Origin: Leclercia adecarboxylata
GTDB lineage: Bacteria; Pseudomonadota; Gammaproteobacteria; Enterobacterales; Enterobacteriaceae
NCBI RefSeq assembly: GCF_023639785.1
Contig: NZ_CP098325.1
Location: 2,666,001-2,730,000 of the forward strand
DNA length: 64,000 bases
Direction of reading: 5' to 3'
Shown: one piece after another, positions 1 to 9,982 of the stretch
How the letters are laid out: each line of letters opens with the position of its first letter
How positions within the stretch are numbered: the first letter of the stretch is position 1
Notes under the pieces: model-generated
The model's input: only the letters and a program-made list of their open reading frames with translations
Databases searched by the model: none
Told to the model about the DNA's origin: nothing
Translations under genes and position numbers: made by a program

Positions 1-282
1 GGTTGAGATAAATCCTAAAGAAACTTTAGTCGAAAATCCAGCGAATTTACGAATCCTGTCGCGTCAAATATTTAATCTTTTGAGCGGAAATATATAAATG
101 AAACGTGAAGTTTGCGTAGCGGTTAATTATTTTCTATTTTTGTCTGCTTTGTACGACTGTTTCAGCAAAAGAACGCCGTAACCTTATGGTTATTGAGGCA
201 AGAAAAGAAAGCTGGAGGGGGTTTTAATTCAGAACAACAGGCGAGAACGGTATCTTTCCCGAGGGAAAGATACCGAAGGTTA
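1..282. other. Gene-poor stretch downstream of cysB
   Basis: AT-rich stretch with no gene I can support. In E. coli this side of cysB leads toward acnA, but no acnA coding is reached here. The one structured element is the palindrome at 248-275 just beyond the cysB stop codon, listed separately. A 27-codon plus-strand ORF at 98-181 lacks a convincing ribosome binding site. Confidence 0.5.
248..275. repeat. 13-bp perfect palindrome after cysB
   Basis: The arms at 248-260 and 263-275 are exact reverse complements separated by two bases. The element begins eight bases beyond the cysB stop. Neither strand has an adjacent uninterrupted T-run, so it is not a textbook intrinsic terminator. It may protect the cysB mRNA 3' end or assist termination; that is inference. 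Confidence 0.6.
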
Positions 283-1272
<990 letters not shown>

Positions 1273-1342
1273 TTAGCGCACACGGGCAATCGCTTAAGAC
1301 GATTTGATAATAAGAAAAGGGTTAACTATAACCACTATATCA

Positions 1343-1372
1343 TTTATATCTTTGCTGTATAGCCCGTAACAA
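1343..1372 (-). promoter_or_regulatory. Candidate cysB sigma70 promoter
   Basis: On the minus strand, TTGTTA (1372-1367) and TATAAA (1348-1343) are separated by 18 bases upstream of cysB. The match to consensus is moderate and the region is AT-rich, so chance hits are possible. CysB binding sites, expected from known autoregulation, cannot be fixed by eye. Confidence 0.35.
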
Positions 1373-1390
1373 AAAATAATAAACGGACAA

Positions 1391-1415
1391 TAAAAAAGGG
1401 CCGGAATCCCGGCCC
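1391..1415 (-). terminator. topA intrinsic terminator
   Basis: The GC-rich stem GGGCCGG/CCGGCCC (1398-1404 and 1409-1415) has a four-base loop and is followed on the minus strand by a T-run (complement of 1392-1397). It lies about 30 bases after the topA stop codon. Confidence 0.85.
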
Positions 1416-1443
1416 TTTAAGGGTAACTTACCGTAAATAAAGG

Positions 1444-4038
1444 TTATTTTTTACCTTCAACCCATTTACCGTCAACATAAAATGCTGACCAACCCGTCGC
1501 TTTACCGTCTTTTTCAGCAGCAACGTACTGTTGCTTAGTTTTACGGCTAAAACGCACCACGGTTTTATTACCTTCTGGATCCTGCTGAGGGGCATCGGCC
1601 AGATAGCGCAGCTTTTCAGCCAGGCGATCGCGGAAGCGGTAAAGCTCTTCGACCAGCGGCGCACGCGTTTCACGAGATTTCGGGAAAGTGTTCGCCGCCA
1701 GGAAGACGCCCGCAGCGCCGTCACGCAGAACAAAGTAGGCATCGGACTTTTCACACGGCAGCTCAGGCAGCGGAACCGGATCTTCCTTCGGCGGTGCTAC
1801 TTCACCATTTCGCAGGATCTTACGCGTGTTTTTGCAGTCGTCGTTGGTGCAGGCCATGTACTTACCAAAACGCCCCATCTTCAGGTGCATTTCAGAACCA
1901 CACTTCTCACACTCTACAATCGGACCGTCATAGCCCTTGATGCGGAACTCGCCCTCTTCGATCTCATACCCGTCACAGGTCGGGTTGTTACCACAGACGT
2001 GCAGCTTACGTTTCGGATCAATCAGGTAGCTGTCCATCGCCGTGCCGCACTTGGCGCAGCGACGTTTAGCGCGCAATGCGTTGGTTTCCGCATCGTCGCC
2101 TTCCAGCACGTTCAGCACTTCATTTTCCGGCACCAGGTTGATAGTGGTTTTGCAGCGCTCTTTTGGCGATAACGCATAGCCTGAGCAACCAAGGAACACA
2201 CCGGTGGTGGCGGTACGAATCCCCATCTTACGGCCGCAGGTCGGACAGTCGATGCTGGTCAGCACCATCTGGTTCGGCTGCATGCCACCCTCTTCAGGGT
2301 CTTTTTCCGCTTTGTCCAGTTGCTTAGTGAAGTCGCTGAAGAAGCTGTCCAGCACCTTCTTCCACTCGGCTTCGTGGTTAGCCACCTGGTCAAGGCTGTT
2401 TTCCATCTGCGCGGTGAAGTCGTAGTTCATCAAATCGCGGAAGTTATCTTCCAGACGATCGGTGACGATTTCTCCCATTTTCTCAGCATAGAAACGGCGG
2501 TTTTCTGTCCGCACATAGCCGCGGTCCTGAATGGTCGAAATGATCGAGGCATAGGTAGACGGACGGCCGATACCGCGTTTTTCCAGCTCTTTCACCAGCG
2601 AGGCTTCGCTGAAGCGTGCCGGCGGCTTGGTGAAGTGCTGTGCCGGCGTCAGTTCAACCAGGGTGAGTTCATCCCCGGTATTGACCGCTGGCAGGGTTTT
2701 ATCTTCATCACCCTTACGCAGCGCAGGCATCACTTTGGTCCAGCCGTCGAAACGCAGGATACGCCCGCGTGCTTTCAGGCGGAAATCACCGGCACCCACG
2801 GTCAATGTGGTGGAGTCGTACTGCGCAGGCGTCATCTGACAGGCAACAAACTGGCGCCAGATCAGCTGATAGAGTTTCTGCGCGTCGGCTTCCATATCCT
2901 TCAGGGATTCCGCCAGCACAGAGACGTCGGAAGGGCGAATAGCTTCGTGCGCTTCCTGTGAGTTCTCTTTGCTGTTGTACTGATTCGCGCTCTCCGGCAG
3001 GTATTTCTTGCCAAAGTTATCGCCAATATAACCACGCACCATGTTTACCGCGTCCTGGCTCAGGTTGGTTGAGTCAGTACGCATATAAGTGATGTAACCC
3101 GCTTCATACAGACGCTGAGCCATCATCATGGTTTTTTTCACGCCATAACCCAGACGGGTGCTGGCCGCCTGCTGCAGCGTGGAGGTGATGAAAGGCGCGC
3201 CAGGCTTGCTGCTGGTCGGCTTGTCTTCACGATCCAGTACCTGGTAACGGGCTTTTTCCAGCATCGCCACCGCGGCCATCGTCTGATCGCGGTTTTCAGG
3301 ACGGAACGGCTTATCGTTCTGATGGGACACTTCCAGGGGCAGCGTATCGCCACCAGGCGTCGTTACGCTGGCGTCAATTTCCCAGAATTCTTCCGGCACG
3401 AACGCTTTGATTTCGCGTTCACGTTCAACCACCAGACGCACGGCAACAGACTGCACGCGGCCAGCAGAAAGACCACGCGCAATCTTTTTCCACAGCAGTG
3501 GAGAAACCATATACCCCACGACGCGGTCCATAAAGCGGCGTGCCTGTTGGGCATTAACGCGGTCGATATTCAGCTCGCCCGGCTTCTCAAACGCCTGGCG
3601 GATCGCGTTTTTGGTAATTTCGTTAAACACCACGCGGCTATAGCGTGTGTCATCGCCCCCGATCACTTCCCGCAGGTGCCATGCAATGGCCTCCCCTTCG
3701 CGGTCAAGGTCGGTTGCGAGATAGATGTGGTCGGCTTTATCCGCCAGCTGTTTCAGCTCGGAGACGACTTTCTCTTTACCCGGCAGTACTTCGTACTGTG
3801 CCTGCCAGTTATCCCATGGATTCACTCCCATGCGATTTACGAGCGCACTACGTTCATCCTTTTTAGGCTTTTTGGCCCCTTTGGTGGAGGTAGAGTCGGC
3901 GCTCTTCCTGGCTGAGCCACTGGTCGGCAAATCGCGGATATGACCGACGCTGGACTTAACCACGTAGTCACTACCCAGATACTTATTGATCGTTTTGGCT
4001 TTTGCCGGGGACTCAACGATAACGAGAGCTTTACCCAT
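1444..4038 (-). CDS. topA: DNA topoisomerase I (type IA)
   Basis: TopA relaxes negatively supercoiled DNA through a transient 5'-phosphotyrosine bond. The product is 864 residues from the chosen ATG (E. coli 865). It has an N-terminal Toprim domain starting with [14 protein letters not shown], the acidic DLDREGE motif, and the catalytic tyrosine in YMRTDSTN near residue 318. A C-terminal zinc-ribbon region follows, with tetracysteine motifs including [17 protein letters not shown] and CEKCGSEM, then a basic tail. I chose ATG 4038 because AAAGG stands seven bases upstream and E. coli starts at the same residue; an in-frame GTG lies six bases earlier. The 390-bp upstream region matches the long multi-promoter topA leader known in E. 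coli. Confidence 0.98.
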   Translation of the reverse strand: MGKALVIVESPAKAKTINKYLGSDYVVKSSVGHIRDLPTSGSARKSADSTSTKGAKKPKKDERSALVNRMGVNPWDNWQAQYEVLPGKEKVVSELKQLADKADHIYLATDLDREGEAIAWHLREVIGGDDTRYSRVVFNEITKNAIRQAFEKPGELNIDRVNAQQARRFMDRVVGYMVSPLLWKKIARGLSAGRVQSVAVRLVVEREREIKAFVPEEFWEIDASVTTPGGDTLPLEVSHQNDKPFRPENRDQTMAAVAMLEKARYQVLDREDKPTSSKPGAPFITSTLQQAASTRLGYGVKKTMMMAQRLYEAGYITYMRTDSTNLSQDAVNMVRGYIGDNFGKKYLPESANQYNSKENSQEAHEAIRPSDVSVLAESLKDMEADAQKLYQLIWRQFVACQMTPAQYDSTTLTVGAGDFRLKARGRILRFDGWTKVMPALRKGDEDKTLPAVNTGDELTLVELTPAQHFTKPPARFSEASLVKELEKRGIGRPSTYASIISTIQDRGYVRTENRRFYAEKMGEIVTDRLEDNFRDLMNYDFTAQMENSLDQVANHEAEWKKVLDSFFSDFTKQLDKAEKDPEEGGMQPNQMVLTSIDCPTCGRKMGIRTATTGVFLGCSGYALSPKERCKTTINLVPENEVLNVLEGDDAETNALRAKRRCAKCGTAMDSYLIDPKRKLHVCGNNPTCDGYEIEEGEFRIKGYDGPIVECEKCGSEMHLKMGRFGKYMACTNDDCKNTRKILRNGEVAPPKEDPVPLPELPCEKSDAYFVLRDGAAGVFLAANTFPKSRETRAPLVEELYRFRDRLAEKLRYLADAPQQDPEGNKTVVRFSRKTKQQYVAAEKDGKATGWSAFYVDGKWVEGKK

Positions 4039-4044
4039 ATTCAC

Positions 4045-4434
4045 CTTTACCTAATTTGTTTCTTCCAGGAATACGTCGCGTGAGTTCACCTTCCCCTGGC
4101 GACGAGACATTTATATAGCGACGCCATCAGTGGATATCAACCCCATCTGCCATTCAGTCATAAAATCGACATCACATAAGCAGTTGAGTTGACGCGATTT
4201 TCCTCGCTTCAGTGTGACCGCACGACGAGATTTAGGTCGAATGTCAAGCAAATCTGTTGCCAGAATGACGAAAGCGCACACTCTACCTGATAAAATCCGT
4301 TACGCAACTTTATTAGCATGCAAAAGCAAATCGCGCCAGCGCTGTCCGTCTTGCCCGCCATGCGCAAAAATGGGGAAAATTTGCTCCCGGGACCGCTGCG
4401 GCGTAGACTAATAACACTGTTTAAGGAGTGGATA
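4045..4434. promoter_or_regulatory. Divergent topA / yciN control region
   Basis: About 390 bp between two divergent genes. E. coli topA is driven by several supercoiling-sensitive and stress promoters in the equivalent space. Individual promoters could not be assigned with confidence here. Short ORFs on both strands have no family resemblance and are treated as noise. Confidence 0.5.
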
Positions 4435-4686
4435 ATGCAGCAAACTACCCAACCAATCGACCGCGTAACCTTGCTTGCAGAAGCAAATAAACTCATTCGT
4501 GAACATGACGACACCATGGCTGGGATTGAAGCCACAGGCGTTGAGCAGCGCAACGGTGTGCTGGTGTTTAGCGGTGAGTACTTCCTGGACGAGCAGGGTT
4601 TGCCGACCCCGCGCAGTACGGCGGTATTTAACATGTTCAAATACCTGGCCCATGTGCTCTCAGAAAAGTATCACCTGGTTGATTGA
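4435..4686 (+). CDS. yciN: Conserved small protein YciN (DUF2498)
   Basis: An 83-residue cytosolic protein of unknown function, the same length as E. coli YciN and colinear throughout, with the conserved end [13 protein letters not shown]. The start is set by AAGGAG seven bases before the ATG; a longer in-frame ORF upstream lacks this signal. It is transcribed divergently from topA and converges on sohB, with a shared terminator 8 bases past the stop. No catalytic motif is visible, and I do not assign a function. Confidence 0.92.
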   Translation: MQQTTQPIDRVTLLAEANKLIREHDDTMAGIEATGVEQRNGVLVFSGEYFLDEQGLPTPRSTAVFNMFKYLAHVLSEKYHLVD

Positions 4687-4693
4687 TGCAAAA

Positions 4694-4719
4694 ACGCGAG
4701 GCAAATGCCTCGCGTTTTT
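4694..4719. terminator. Bidirectional terminator yciN/sohB
   Basis: The perfect 10-bp stem ACGCGAGGCA/TGCCTCGCGT (4694-4703 and 4706-4715) is flanked by an A-run on the left and a T-run on the right, so it can end transcription from both yciN and sohB. Confidence 0.9.
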
Positions 4720-4721
4720 AT

Positions 4722-5768
4722 TCAGAGCAGCGGCTTTTGCCCGCGCTGCAACCAACGTAGCAGCAGGCGATCTGCACTCTCTGCCGCGCTGTTGGTAAAG
4801 CGATCCATCAACTTTTTACGGCGCATATAGCGCACGCCCACCAGCTCGCGGCCTTCCATCAGGGATATCAGCAGATCGTCGCTGGTGCCCACCTGATCCA
4901 CCAGCCCCTTTTCCAGCGCCTGGGTACCGTACCAGTGCTCGCCAGTGGCCACCTGGTCGATATCCAGGGAAGGTCGCATCTCTTTCACAAACCCTTTAAA
5001 CAGCTGATGGGTTTCATTGAGATCTTCACGAAACTTCTGCCGTCCTTCTTCTGTATTTTCACCCAGCAGAGTCAGCGTGCGTTTGTACTGGCCTGCCGTA
5101 TGAAGCTCTACATCAATGTCTTTATTTTTGAGAAAACGATTAAAGTTCGGGATCTGCGCTACCACGCCAATCGAACCAATAATAGAGAAAGGGGCTGCGA
5201 CAATTTTGTCGGCCACGCATGCCATCATGTACCCCCCGCTGGCGGCGACTTTATCCACCGCGACCGTCAGCGGGATCTGCTTATCGCGCAGACGTTGCAG
5301 CTGAGAGGAGGCCAGTCCATAACCGTGCACTACCCCACCCGGACTTTCAAGACGCAGCACAACCTGATCTTCTGCTCTCGCCACGGCCAGTACGGCCGTC
5401 ACTTCTTCACGCAGGGATGACACTTCATGGGCATCCATGCTGCCTTTGAAGTCCAGAACATAGACCCGCGGTTTCGGCACATCAGGGCGATGCTCCTGTT
5501 TTGCTTTCTGCTTTGCCGCTTTCGCTTCAAGCTTGTGCTTTTTCTTCTGTGCTTTGTGCCACAGCTTTTGCTGATGTGCATCAAGCAGCGCCACTGACAT
5601 CTCTTCTTTCATCTCAGTGTACTGCTCGCTTAAGCGAGTAATACGCAACTCGCCGCGCTGGCGTTTGCGCTGGGTAAGGTTAACAATCAGAACGGCGATC
5701 ACCGCAATGGCAATCACCACCGTCGCAATTTTGGCCAGAAATAATCCGTACTCAGAAAGTAATTCCAC
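4722..5768 (-). CDS. sohB: S49-family inner-membrane protease SohB
   Basis: SohB is a signal-peptide-peptidase-A-like serine protease anchored in the inner membrane, first known as a multicopy suppressor of htrA (degP) mutants. The 348-residue product has one N-terminal transmembrane helix (about 9-31), a charged Lys/Gln/Glu-rich stretch likely to be coiled (about 34-95), and the S49 protease domain. The probable nucleophile is Ser178 in AASGGYM, and Lys229 in GQYKRT is a candidate general base, as expected for the Ser/Lys dyad. The GTG start is preceded by AAGGTGG and corresponds to the E. coli start. The gene converges on yciN. Confidence 0.96.
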   Translation of the reverse strand: MELLSEYGLFLAKIATVVIAIAVIAVLIVNLTQRKRQRGELRITRLSEQYTEMKEEMSVALLDAHQQKLWHKAQKKKHKLEAKAAKQKAKQEHRPDVPKPRVYVLDFKGSMDAHEVSSLREEVTAVLAVARAEDQVVLRLESPGGVVHGYGLASSQLQRLRDKQIPLTVAVDKVAASGGYMMACVADKIVAAPFSIIGSIGVVAQIPNFNRFLKNKDIDVELHTAGQYKRTLTLLGENTEEGRQKFREDLNETHQLFKGFVKEMRPSLDIDQVATGEHWYGTQALEKGLVDQVGTSDDLLISLMEGRELVGVRYMRRKKLMDRFTNSAAESADRLLLRWLQRGQKPLL

Positions 5769-6017
5769 GCGTCCACCTTGGTTTAACCACTTGTTTTCTC
5801 ACCCAGTGTACAACAGCCTTCACCAGGCGTCTCTCACCTGACGATACCCTTGCGAGCCGTCTTCAGAAATGTTTATTTGTGGATGAAATATTTGCAAATT
5901 GTTAATTTTACAGCGAACTCTCCGGTAGACTGATTGTAATCAGCCGCGCTTTCGGGCATAAAGCCGAAAAGAGACCGCACAGCATGGGCCGCGCCAACGC
6001 GCGCCAGAGGAGTGACC

Positions 6018-6779
6018 TTGCACTATCAACCTAAAAAAGATCTTCTGAATAACCGTATTATTCTGGTCACGGGGGCCAGCGATGGCATTGGCCGCGAGGC
6101 GGCATTGACCTATGCCCGCCATGGTGCGCGCCTTATCCTGCTGGGCCGTAATGAAGATAAACTGCGCGATGTCGCCCGGACCATCGCCAGTGAAGGCGGT
6201 GTCCCCACCCGCGAATACATCCTCGATCTTTTAACCTGCACCCCGGAAAGCTGCCGGGAGCTTGCGGAGCGTATCGCCGCTGAGTATCCGCGTCTGGACG
6301 GCGTGCTTCACAATGCGGGCCTGCTCGGCGAAGTCCGCCCAATGGATGAGCAAGATCCGGCGATCTGGCAGCAGGTCATGCAGGTAAACGTAAACAGCAC
6401 TTTCTTCCTTACCCAGGCGCTCCTTCCTTTATTACTGCAGTCCGATTCCGGCTCCCTGGTATTTACCTCGTCAAGCGTGGGACGCCAGGGCCGGGCGAAC
6501 TGGGGCGCTTATGCCGCCTCGAAATTTGCCACCGAAGGGATGATGCAGGTGCTGGCTGAGGAGTATCAGAGCCGCCATCTGCGCGTGAACTGCATCAACC
6601 CCGGCGGGACGCGCACCAGCATGCGCGCCAGCGCGTTTCCGAGCGAAGATCCGCTGAAACTGAAAACCCCTGCCGATATCATGCCGCTCTATCTGTGGCT
6701 GATGGGCGACGACAGCCGCCGAAAAACCGGCATGACCTTCGATGCCCAACCCGGCCGTAAACCAGGAATATCGCAATGA
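6018..6779 (+). CDS. yciK: Short-chain dehydrogenase/reductase YciK
   Basis: A 253-residue classical SDR-fold oxidoreductase; its physiological substrate is not known. The Rossmann cofactor motif GASDGIG is at about 19-25, NAG at about 99-101, the catalytic serine lies in TSSSVG (about 150-155), and the YxxxK pair is Tyr165/Lys169. I chose TTG 6018 because GGAG sits five bases upstream and the E. coli protein begins at the same residue; a GTG at 6012 would overlap that ribosome site. The stop overlaps btuR by four bases (ATGA), so the two genes are translationally coupled, as in E. coli. Confidence 0.94.
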   Translation: MHYQPKKDLLNNRIILVTGASDGIGREAALTYARHGARLILLGRNEDKLRDVARTIASEGGVPTREYILDLLTCTPESCRELAERIAAEYPRLDGVLHNAGLLGEVRPMDEQDPAIWQQVMQVNVNSTFFLTQALLPLLLQSDSGSLVFTSSSVGRQGRANWGAYAASKFATEGMMQVLAEEYQSRHLRVNCINPGGTRTSMRASAFPSEDPLKLKTPADIMPLYLWLMGDDSRRKTGMTFDAQPGRKPGISQ

Positions 6780-7366
6780 ATGATGAACGTCACCAGCAGC
6801 GCCAGCAGCGCCTGAAAGATCAGGTCGATGCCCGCGTTGCCGCAGCGCAGGATGAACGCGGGATCATTATCGTCTTTACCGGCAACGGCAAAGGTAAAAC
6901 CACCGCGGCTTTTGGCTCGGCAACGCGCGCCGTCGGTCACGGGCTAAAGGTGGGCGTCATTCAGTTCATTAAAGGTGAGTGGCCAAACGGCGAACGTAAT
7001 CTTCTGGAACCGCATGGAGTAGAGTTTCAGGTCATGGCGACCGGCTTTACCTGGGATACGCAGAACCGCGAAACGGACACCGCGGCCTGCCTGGCCGTGT
7101 GGGAACATGCGAAGCGTATGCTGGCGGACCCGGCCCTGAACATGGTTCTGCTGGATGAGATCACTTATATGGTGGCCTACGACTATTTACCGTTGCAGGA
7201 GGTGGTTGAGGCGCTAAATAGCCGGCCATCACACCAGACGGTCATTATCACCGGGCGGGGTTGTCATCGCGATATTATGGAGATGGCGGATACGGTCAGC
7301 GAGTTACGACCGGTGAAGCATGCCTTTGATGCCGGCGTTAAAGCGCAAATCGGCATCGACTACTAA
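6776..7366 (+). CDS. btuR: Cob(I)alamin adenosyltransferase BtuR
   Basis: Transfers the adenosyl group of ATP to corrinoid cobalt, making adenosylcobalamin during cobalamin salvage or synthesis (CobA/CobO/BtuR family). It has 196 residues, as in E. coli. The P-loop GNGKGKTT (about 36-43) follows the strand IIIVFT. The conserved QFIKGEW and LDEITY segments follow, and the protein ends in the family-typical GIDY. The start overlaps the yciK stop by four bases. A strong hairpin follows the stop and also serves the convergent rluB. Confidence 0.97.
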   Translation: MNDERHQQRQQRLKDQVDARVAAAQDERGIIIVFTGNGKGKTTAAFGSATRAVGHGLKVGVIQFIKGEWPNGERNLLEPHGVEFQVMATGFTWDTQNRETDTAACLAVWEHAKRMLADPALNMVLLDEITYMVAYDYLPLQEVVEALNSRPSHQTVIITGRGCHRDIMEMADTVSELRPVKHAFDAGVKAQIGIDY

Positions 7367-7367
7367 C

Positions 7368-7394
7368 AAAAAACCCGGCGATGCCGGGTTTTTT
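7368..7394. terminator. Bidirectional terminator btuR/rluB
   Basis: The stem AACCCGGC/GCCGGGTT (7372-7379 and 7383-7390) has a three-base loop, an A-run to the left and a T-run to the right. It lies between two convergent genes. Confidence 0.9.
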
Positions 7395-7398
7395 ATTT

Positions 7399-8274
7399 TT
7401 AACCGTTGTTGTTACGGCTGCCAGAGCGGCGATTGCTGCTGACCTGGCTATGGCGTTTAACCGCCCGGCGGATCTGGTTCGCTTTCATGCGACGACGATC
7501 TTTCTCCACCGCCACTTTGGAGGTGGTTTCCGGCGTCAGTTCAACCAGCTCACGCAGATAGTTGGTCTGGGTTAAATCCAGCTCCGTATAGCCGCCACGA
7601 GGCAGGCCTTTCGGCAGAAGGATGTCACCATAACGCACGCGGATCAGGCGGCTAACCTGCACGCCAACGGCTTCCCACAGACGACGCACCTCGCGGTTAC
7701 GGCCTTCTGTCAGGGTGACGTTGTACCACTGGTTGATGCCTTCGCCACCGGTGAACTTAATAGTTTTAAAGGCTGCAGGGCCATCTTCAAGCTGCACGCC
7801 GCGGGACAGTTCACGGATCTTATTGTCGTCAACTTCACCGAACACGCGGACCGCGTATTCACGTTCGACTTCACGGCTTGGGTGCATCAGACGGTTTGCC
7901 AGTTCACCATCGGTAGTGAACAGCAGCAGACCGCAGGTGTTGACGTCCAGACGACCTACCGCGATCCAGCGCGCACCGCGCAGTTTTGGCAGGCGGTCAA
8001 ACACGGTTGGACGCCCTTCTGGATCGTTGCGGGTGCAGAGTTCGCCTTCCGGCTTGTAGTAAGCCAGCACGCGGCAAATCTGCTCAGCAGACTCTTTTAC
8101 GGAGATCAGGTGGCCGTCGATACGGATCTTCAGGCCAGGTACGATGTCCACACGGTCACCCAGGGTGGCGATTTTACCGTCCACGCTGACGCGACCTGCT
8201 GCGATAATGGTTTCGATTTCACGGCGTGAGCCGTGGCCGGCGCGGGCCAGCACTTTCTGTAATTTCTCGCTCAT
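7399..8274 (-). CDS. rluB: 23S rRNA pseudouridine(2605) synthase RluB
   Basis: RluB isomerises U2605 of 23S rRNA to pseudouridine. The product is 291 residues, the E. coli length. An N-terminal S4 RNA-binding domain (about 3-60) is followed by the RsuA-type catalytic domain, whose nucleophilic aspartate is Asp110 in VGRLDVNT. Lys/Arg-rich residues form the C-terminal tail. The longer frame to 8322 was trimmed because AAGGA stands directly before the internal ATG at 8274 and the family starts MSEKLQKVL. In E. coli the next gene upstream would be yciQ; here it is the Hcp/toxin module. Confidence 0.96.
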   Translation of the reverse strand: MSEKLQKVLARAGHGSRREIETIIAAGRVSVDGKIATLGDRVDIVPGLKIRIDGHLISVKESAEQICRVLAYYKPEGELCTRNDPEGRPTVFDRLPKLRGARWIAVGRLDVNTCGLLLFTTDGELANRLMHPSREVEREYAVRVFGEVDDNKIRELSRGVQLEDGPAAFKTIKFTGGEGINQWYNVTLTEGRNREVRRLWEAVGVQVSRLIRVRYGDILLPKGLPRGGYTELDLTQTNYLRELVELTPETTSKVAVEKDRRRMKANQIRRAVKRHSQVSSNRRSGSRNNNG

Positions 8275-8530
8275 TGAGCTTCCTTCAGGTGTCGCCTTCA
8301 CAGGCGTCTGGGATACTTTCAAAACAAAGAGTTAAGCTCAATATGGTCTTAACTCAATGATCGGTAACGCTTTCACATCACACATAATGGCAGAGAATAC
8401 GTCTCGCCCAGTGATTCATGGCCGCACATAGTACATGAATTTTAGACTAAATGATTCAACAAGTTTTGCGCGGCGCTATTCTTGCTCTGATTAGCTGAAG
8501 TCAGTCCAACGAGCGGACTGTCAGATTTTT

Positions 8531-9022
8531 TCAGGCTGTCGGGCGCTCATTCCAGGCATCAGTAAACTGGATGTTACCGTCTACAATGCGCCAGGTGATT
8601 TTTTCATATTGAATACTGACACTTTCGACATGATTCATCTTATCGTTGCCCGCAAGCTTAACGTTCGGCACACTGCAGTTGACGCCGGTAATCTTTACGT
8701 TTTCCATCAACACTGTGTAATAGCAGACTTCTTGCCCTGCATCGTTAATGTGATAAAACTTAATCTCTGCACTTTTCAACGTCTGCCCTGTAGATGCTGC
8801 TTTATAAAGGTAGGGCGTGGAGCTATCCACTTCCTTTTCAATCATCATGGAGGAGTGCTGGCGTGTACCGGTGATTTTACCGTTTGCACTGTCTACAGGC
8901 AGGTTAATTCCATGACTTAACCCGATTATCTCAATACTTCCTTCACGATCCTGAACGTCCACAGATCCTTTAATATCTGCGCCGCCGTCGTCTTTCAGCC
9001 ACATATATGGAGGGATAGGCAT
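8531..9022 (-). CDS. hcp: Hcp-family type VI secretion tube protein
   Basis: A 163-residue protein with the typical Hcp start (MPIPPYMWLKDD) and conserved fold landmarks: GSVDVQDREGSIEI, TGTRQH, IKFYHIN and ENVKITGVN. Hcp rings stack into the T6SS inner tube and also carry small effectors in their lumen. AAGGA near the 3' end of the preceding small gene serves as its ribosome site, and the ATG follows that gene's stop by one base. It is the last gene of a three-gene minus-strand operon, and no sheath, baseplate or VgrG gene is present nearby. It is therefore an orphan Hcp that would have to use a machine encoded elsewhere. The family assignment is strong; the carrier role is inferred from context. 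Confidence 0.9.
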   Translation of the reverse strand: MPIPPYMWLKDDGGADIKGSVDVQDREGSIEIIGLSHGINLPVDSANGKITGTRQHSSMMIEKEVDSSTPYLYKAASTGQTLKSAEIKFYHINDAGQEVCYYTVLMENVKITGVNCSVPNVKLAGNDKMNHVESVSIQYEKITWRIVDGNIQFTDAWNERPTA

Positions 9023-9023
9023 A

Positions 9024-9296
9024 TTATTTATTCCTTAATTTTTTGATTAGCTTCATTGTTAAAATATATGTAGGTATTGCTATGAACAGCATTATAGCTG
9101 AATCTATATCGGTAAAAGCATCATACATAGAATCTGCGTCTTCATCTCTATAGAAAAACAACGCCCATCTTGTTGCAAAACCCTCATTAATATATAACTC
9201 TGAGAATGGAAGAATGCGACCTATACAGATCAACAAAAAAATGAAATAAATAAACCTACCTATTTTAGGCGCAATTTTTTTTATAATAGCCACCAC
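9024..9296 (-). CDS. Small two-helix membrane protein, probable immunity protein
   Basis: I do not recognise this 90-residue protein. Hydrophobic helices at about 13-31 and 68-84 flank a charged, acidic middle (RDEDADSMYD around 50-59). This predicts two membrane passes with the loop on one face, and the C-terminus is basic (KLIKKLRNK). The GTG start has GGAGG six bases upstream, located inside the 3' end of the toxin gene, so the two genes overlap by 32 bases. It ends one base before hcp. Position between a peptidoglycan-acting toxin and Hcp, coupled translation and membrane location all suggest the cognate immunity factor, as with the immunity partners of Tlde1 toxins. It is AT-rich compared with its neighbours, as expected for acquired DNA. 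An alternative is a membrane adaptor. Confidence 0.72.
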   Translation of the reverse strand: MVAIIKKIAPKIGRFIYFIFLLICIGRILPFSELYINEGFATRWALFFYRDEDADSMYDAFTDIDSAIMLFIAIPTYILTMKLIKKLRNK

Positions 9297-9789
9297 CGAC
9301 CACCTCCACCCATCCTCGCGCCATTAATGAATGCATACAAGGAACCTGCATGGGTGATGTACTCAAAAGCGCATTGCGGATCATCGCGAAATCAGAATTA
9401 TTGGCGATAGTTATGCATCCCTTTGAAACTGTTCCAGGATGCAATCTGAAGTTGCCGCGTTTAACACCTTCAATCCAGGTATCATCGTCGATTCCCCAAT
9501 CGTCGCGCCATAAGGCAAACCAGTCCGATTTACCGAAGGCGCGTCGACCAAAAAATCTATTGGCCTCATCGCGTGTTTCCGTTATCTTTTGAGAAAGATA
9601 GTTACCTTCTTTTCGATCAACAATCCAGTATTTTCCGGGTGGGATGGGGCCTAGTTTTGCAACAGCAGCACAGCTCATATTATTTCGGTAAGCCCCGTAG
9701 CCTGAGTGAGCCATAAATACCCCCACTCCGTACAGATTGAAAGGCACATAATCCGCCCCATTCAAAATGAGTGTTCCTCGCAACGCCAT
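9265..9789 (-). CDS. DUF2778/Tlde1-like L,D-transpeptidase toxin, T6SS effector candidate
   Basis: A 174-residue protein resembling the DUF2778 family, which includes the Tlde1 effectors that attack periplasmic peptidoglycan through L,D-carboxypeptidase and L,D-transpeptidase exchange activity. Visible landmarks are a glycine/aromatic-rich N-terminus (HSGYGAYRN), the segment GPIPPGKYWIVD, a tryptophan-rich centre (SDWFALWRDDW) and the likely active site HPGTVSKGCI. There His117 and Cys125 have the His-x7-Cys spacing expected of this fold. There is no signal peptide, which fits export by T6SS rather than Sec. The ATG has AGAGGG nine bases upstream. It is the first gene of the toxin / small membrane protein / hcp operon. 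The family call is good; the target and secretion are inferred. Confidence 0.82.
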   Translation of the reverse strand: MALRGTLILNGADYVPFNLYGVGVFMAHSGYGAYRNNMSCAAVAKLGPIPPGKYWIVDRKEGNYLSQKITETRDEANRFFGRRAFGKSDWFALWRDDWGIDDDTWIEGVKRGNFRLHPGTVSKGCITIANNSDFAMIRNALLSTSPMQVPCMHSLMARGWVEVVGGGYYKKNCA

Positions 9790-9982
9790 AGAATGGCCCT
9801 CTGTCTATAAATATGTGTTCGTTTATCCTACACTTACATATTAAGACAAAATGAGATGATTCCGGCAAAAGAATAGCTTTCAGATAATAATAAGATTTTA
9901 ATAACTAAAAAAAATCAAAGCGTTAATATCAGGGCCATTGTATTTGCTAATAAGATGGCCCCGCAGGACAGGAATTACACTA

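Noticed and set aside
98..181. 27-codon plus-strand ORF MKREVCVAVNYFLF...
   Set aside because: No good ribosome site and no similarity I recognise to the small genes known near acnA.
8451..8498. 15-codon ORF between rluB and hcp (MIQQVLRGAILALIS)
   Set aside because: No ribosome site and too short; possibly a remnant but unsupported.
8501..8519. Inverted repeat CAGTCC/GGACTG after hcp
   Set aside because: The stem is only six pairs with no T-run on the hcp side; not convincing as a terminator.
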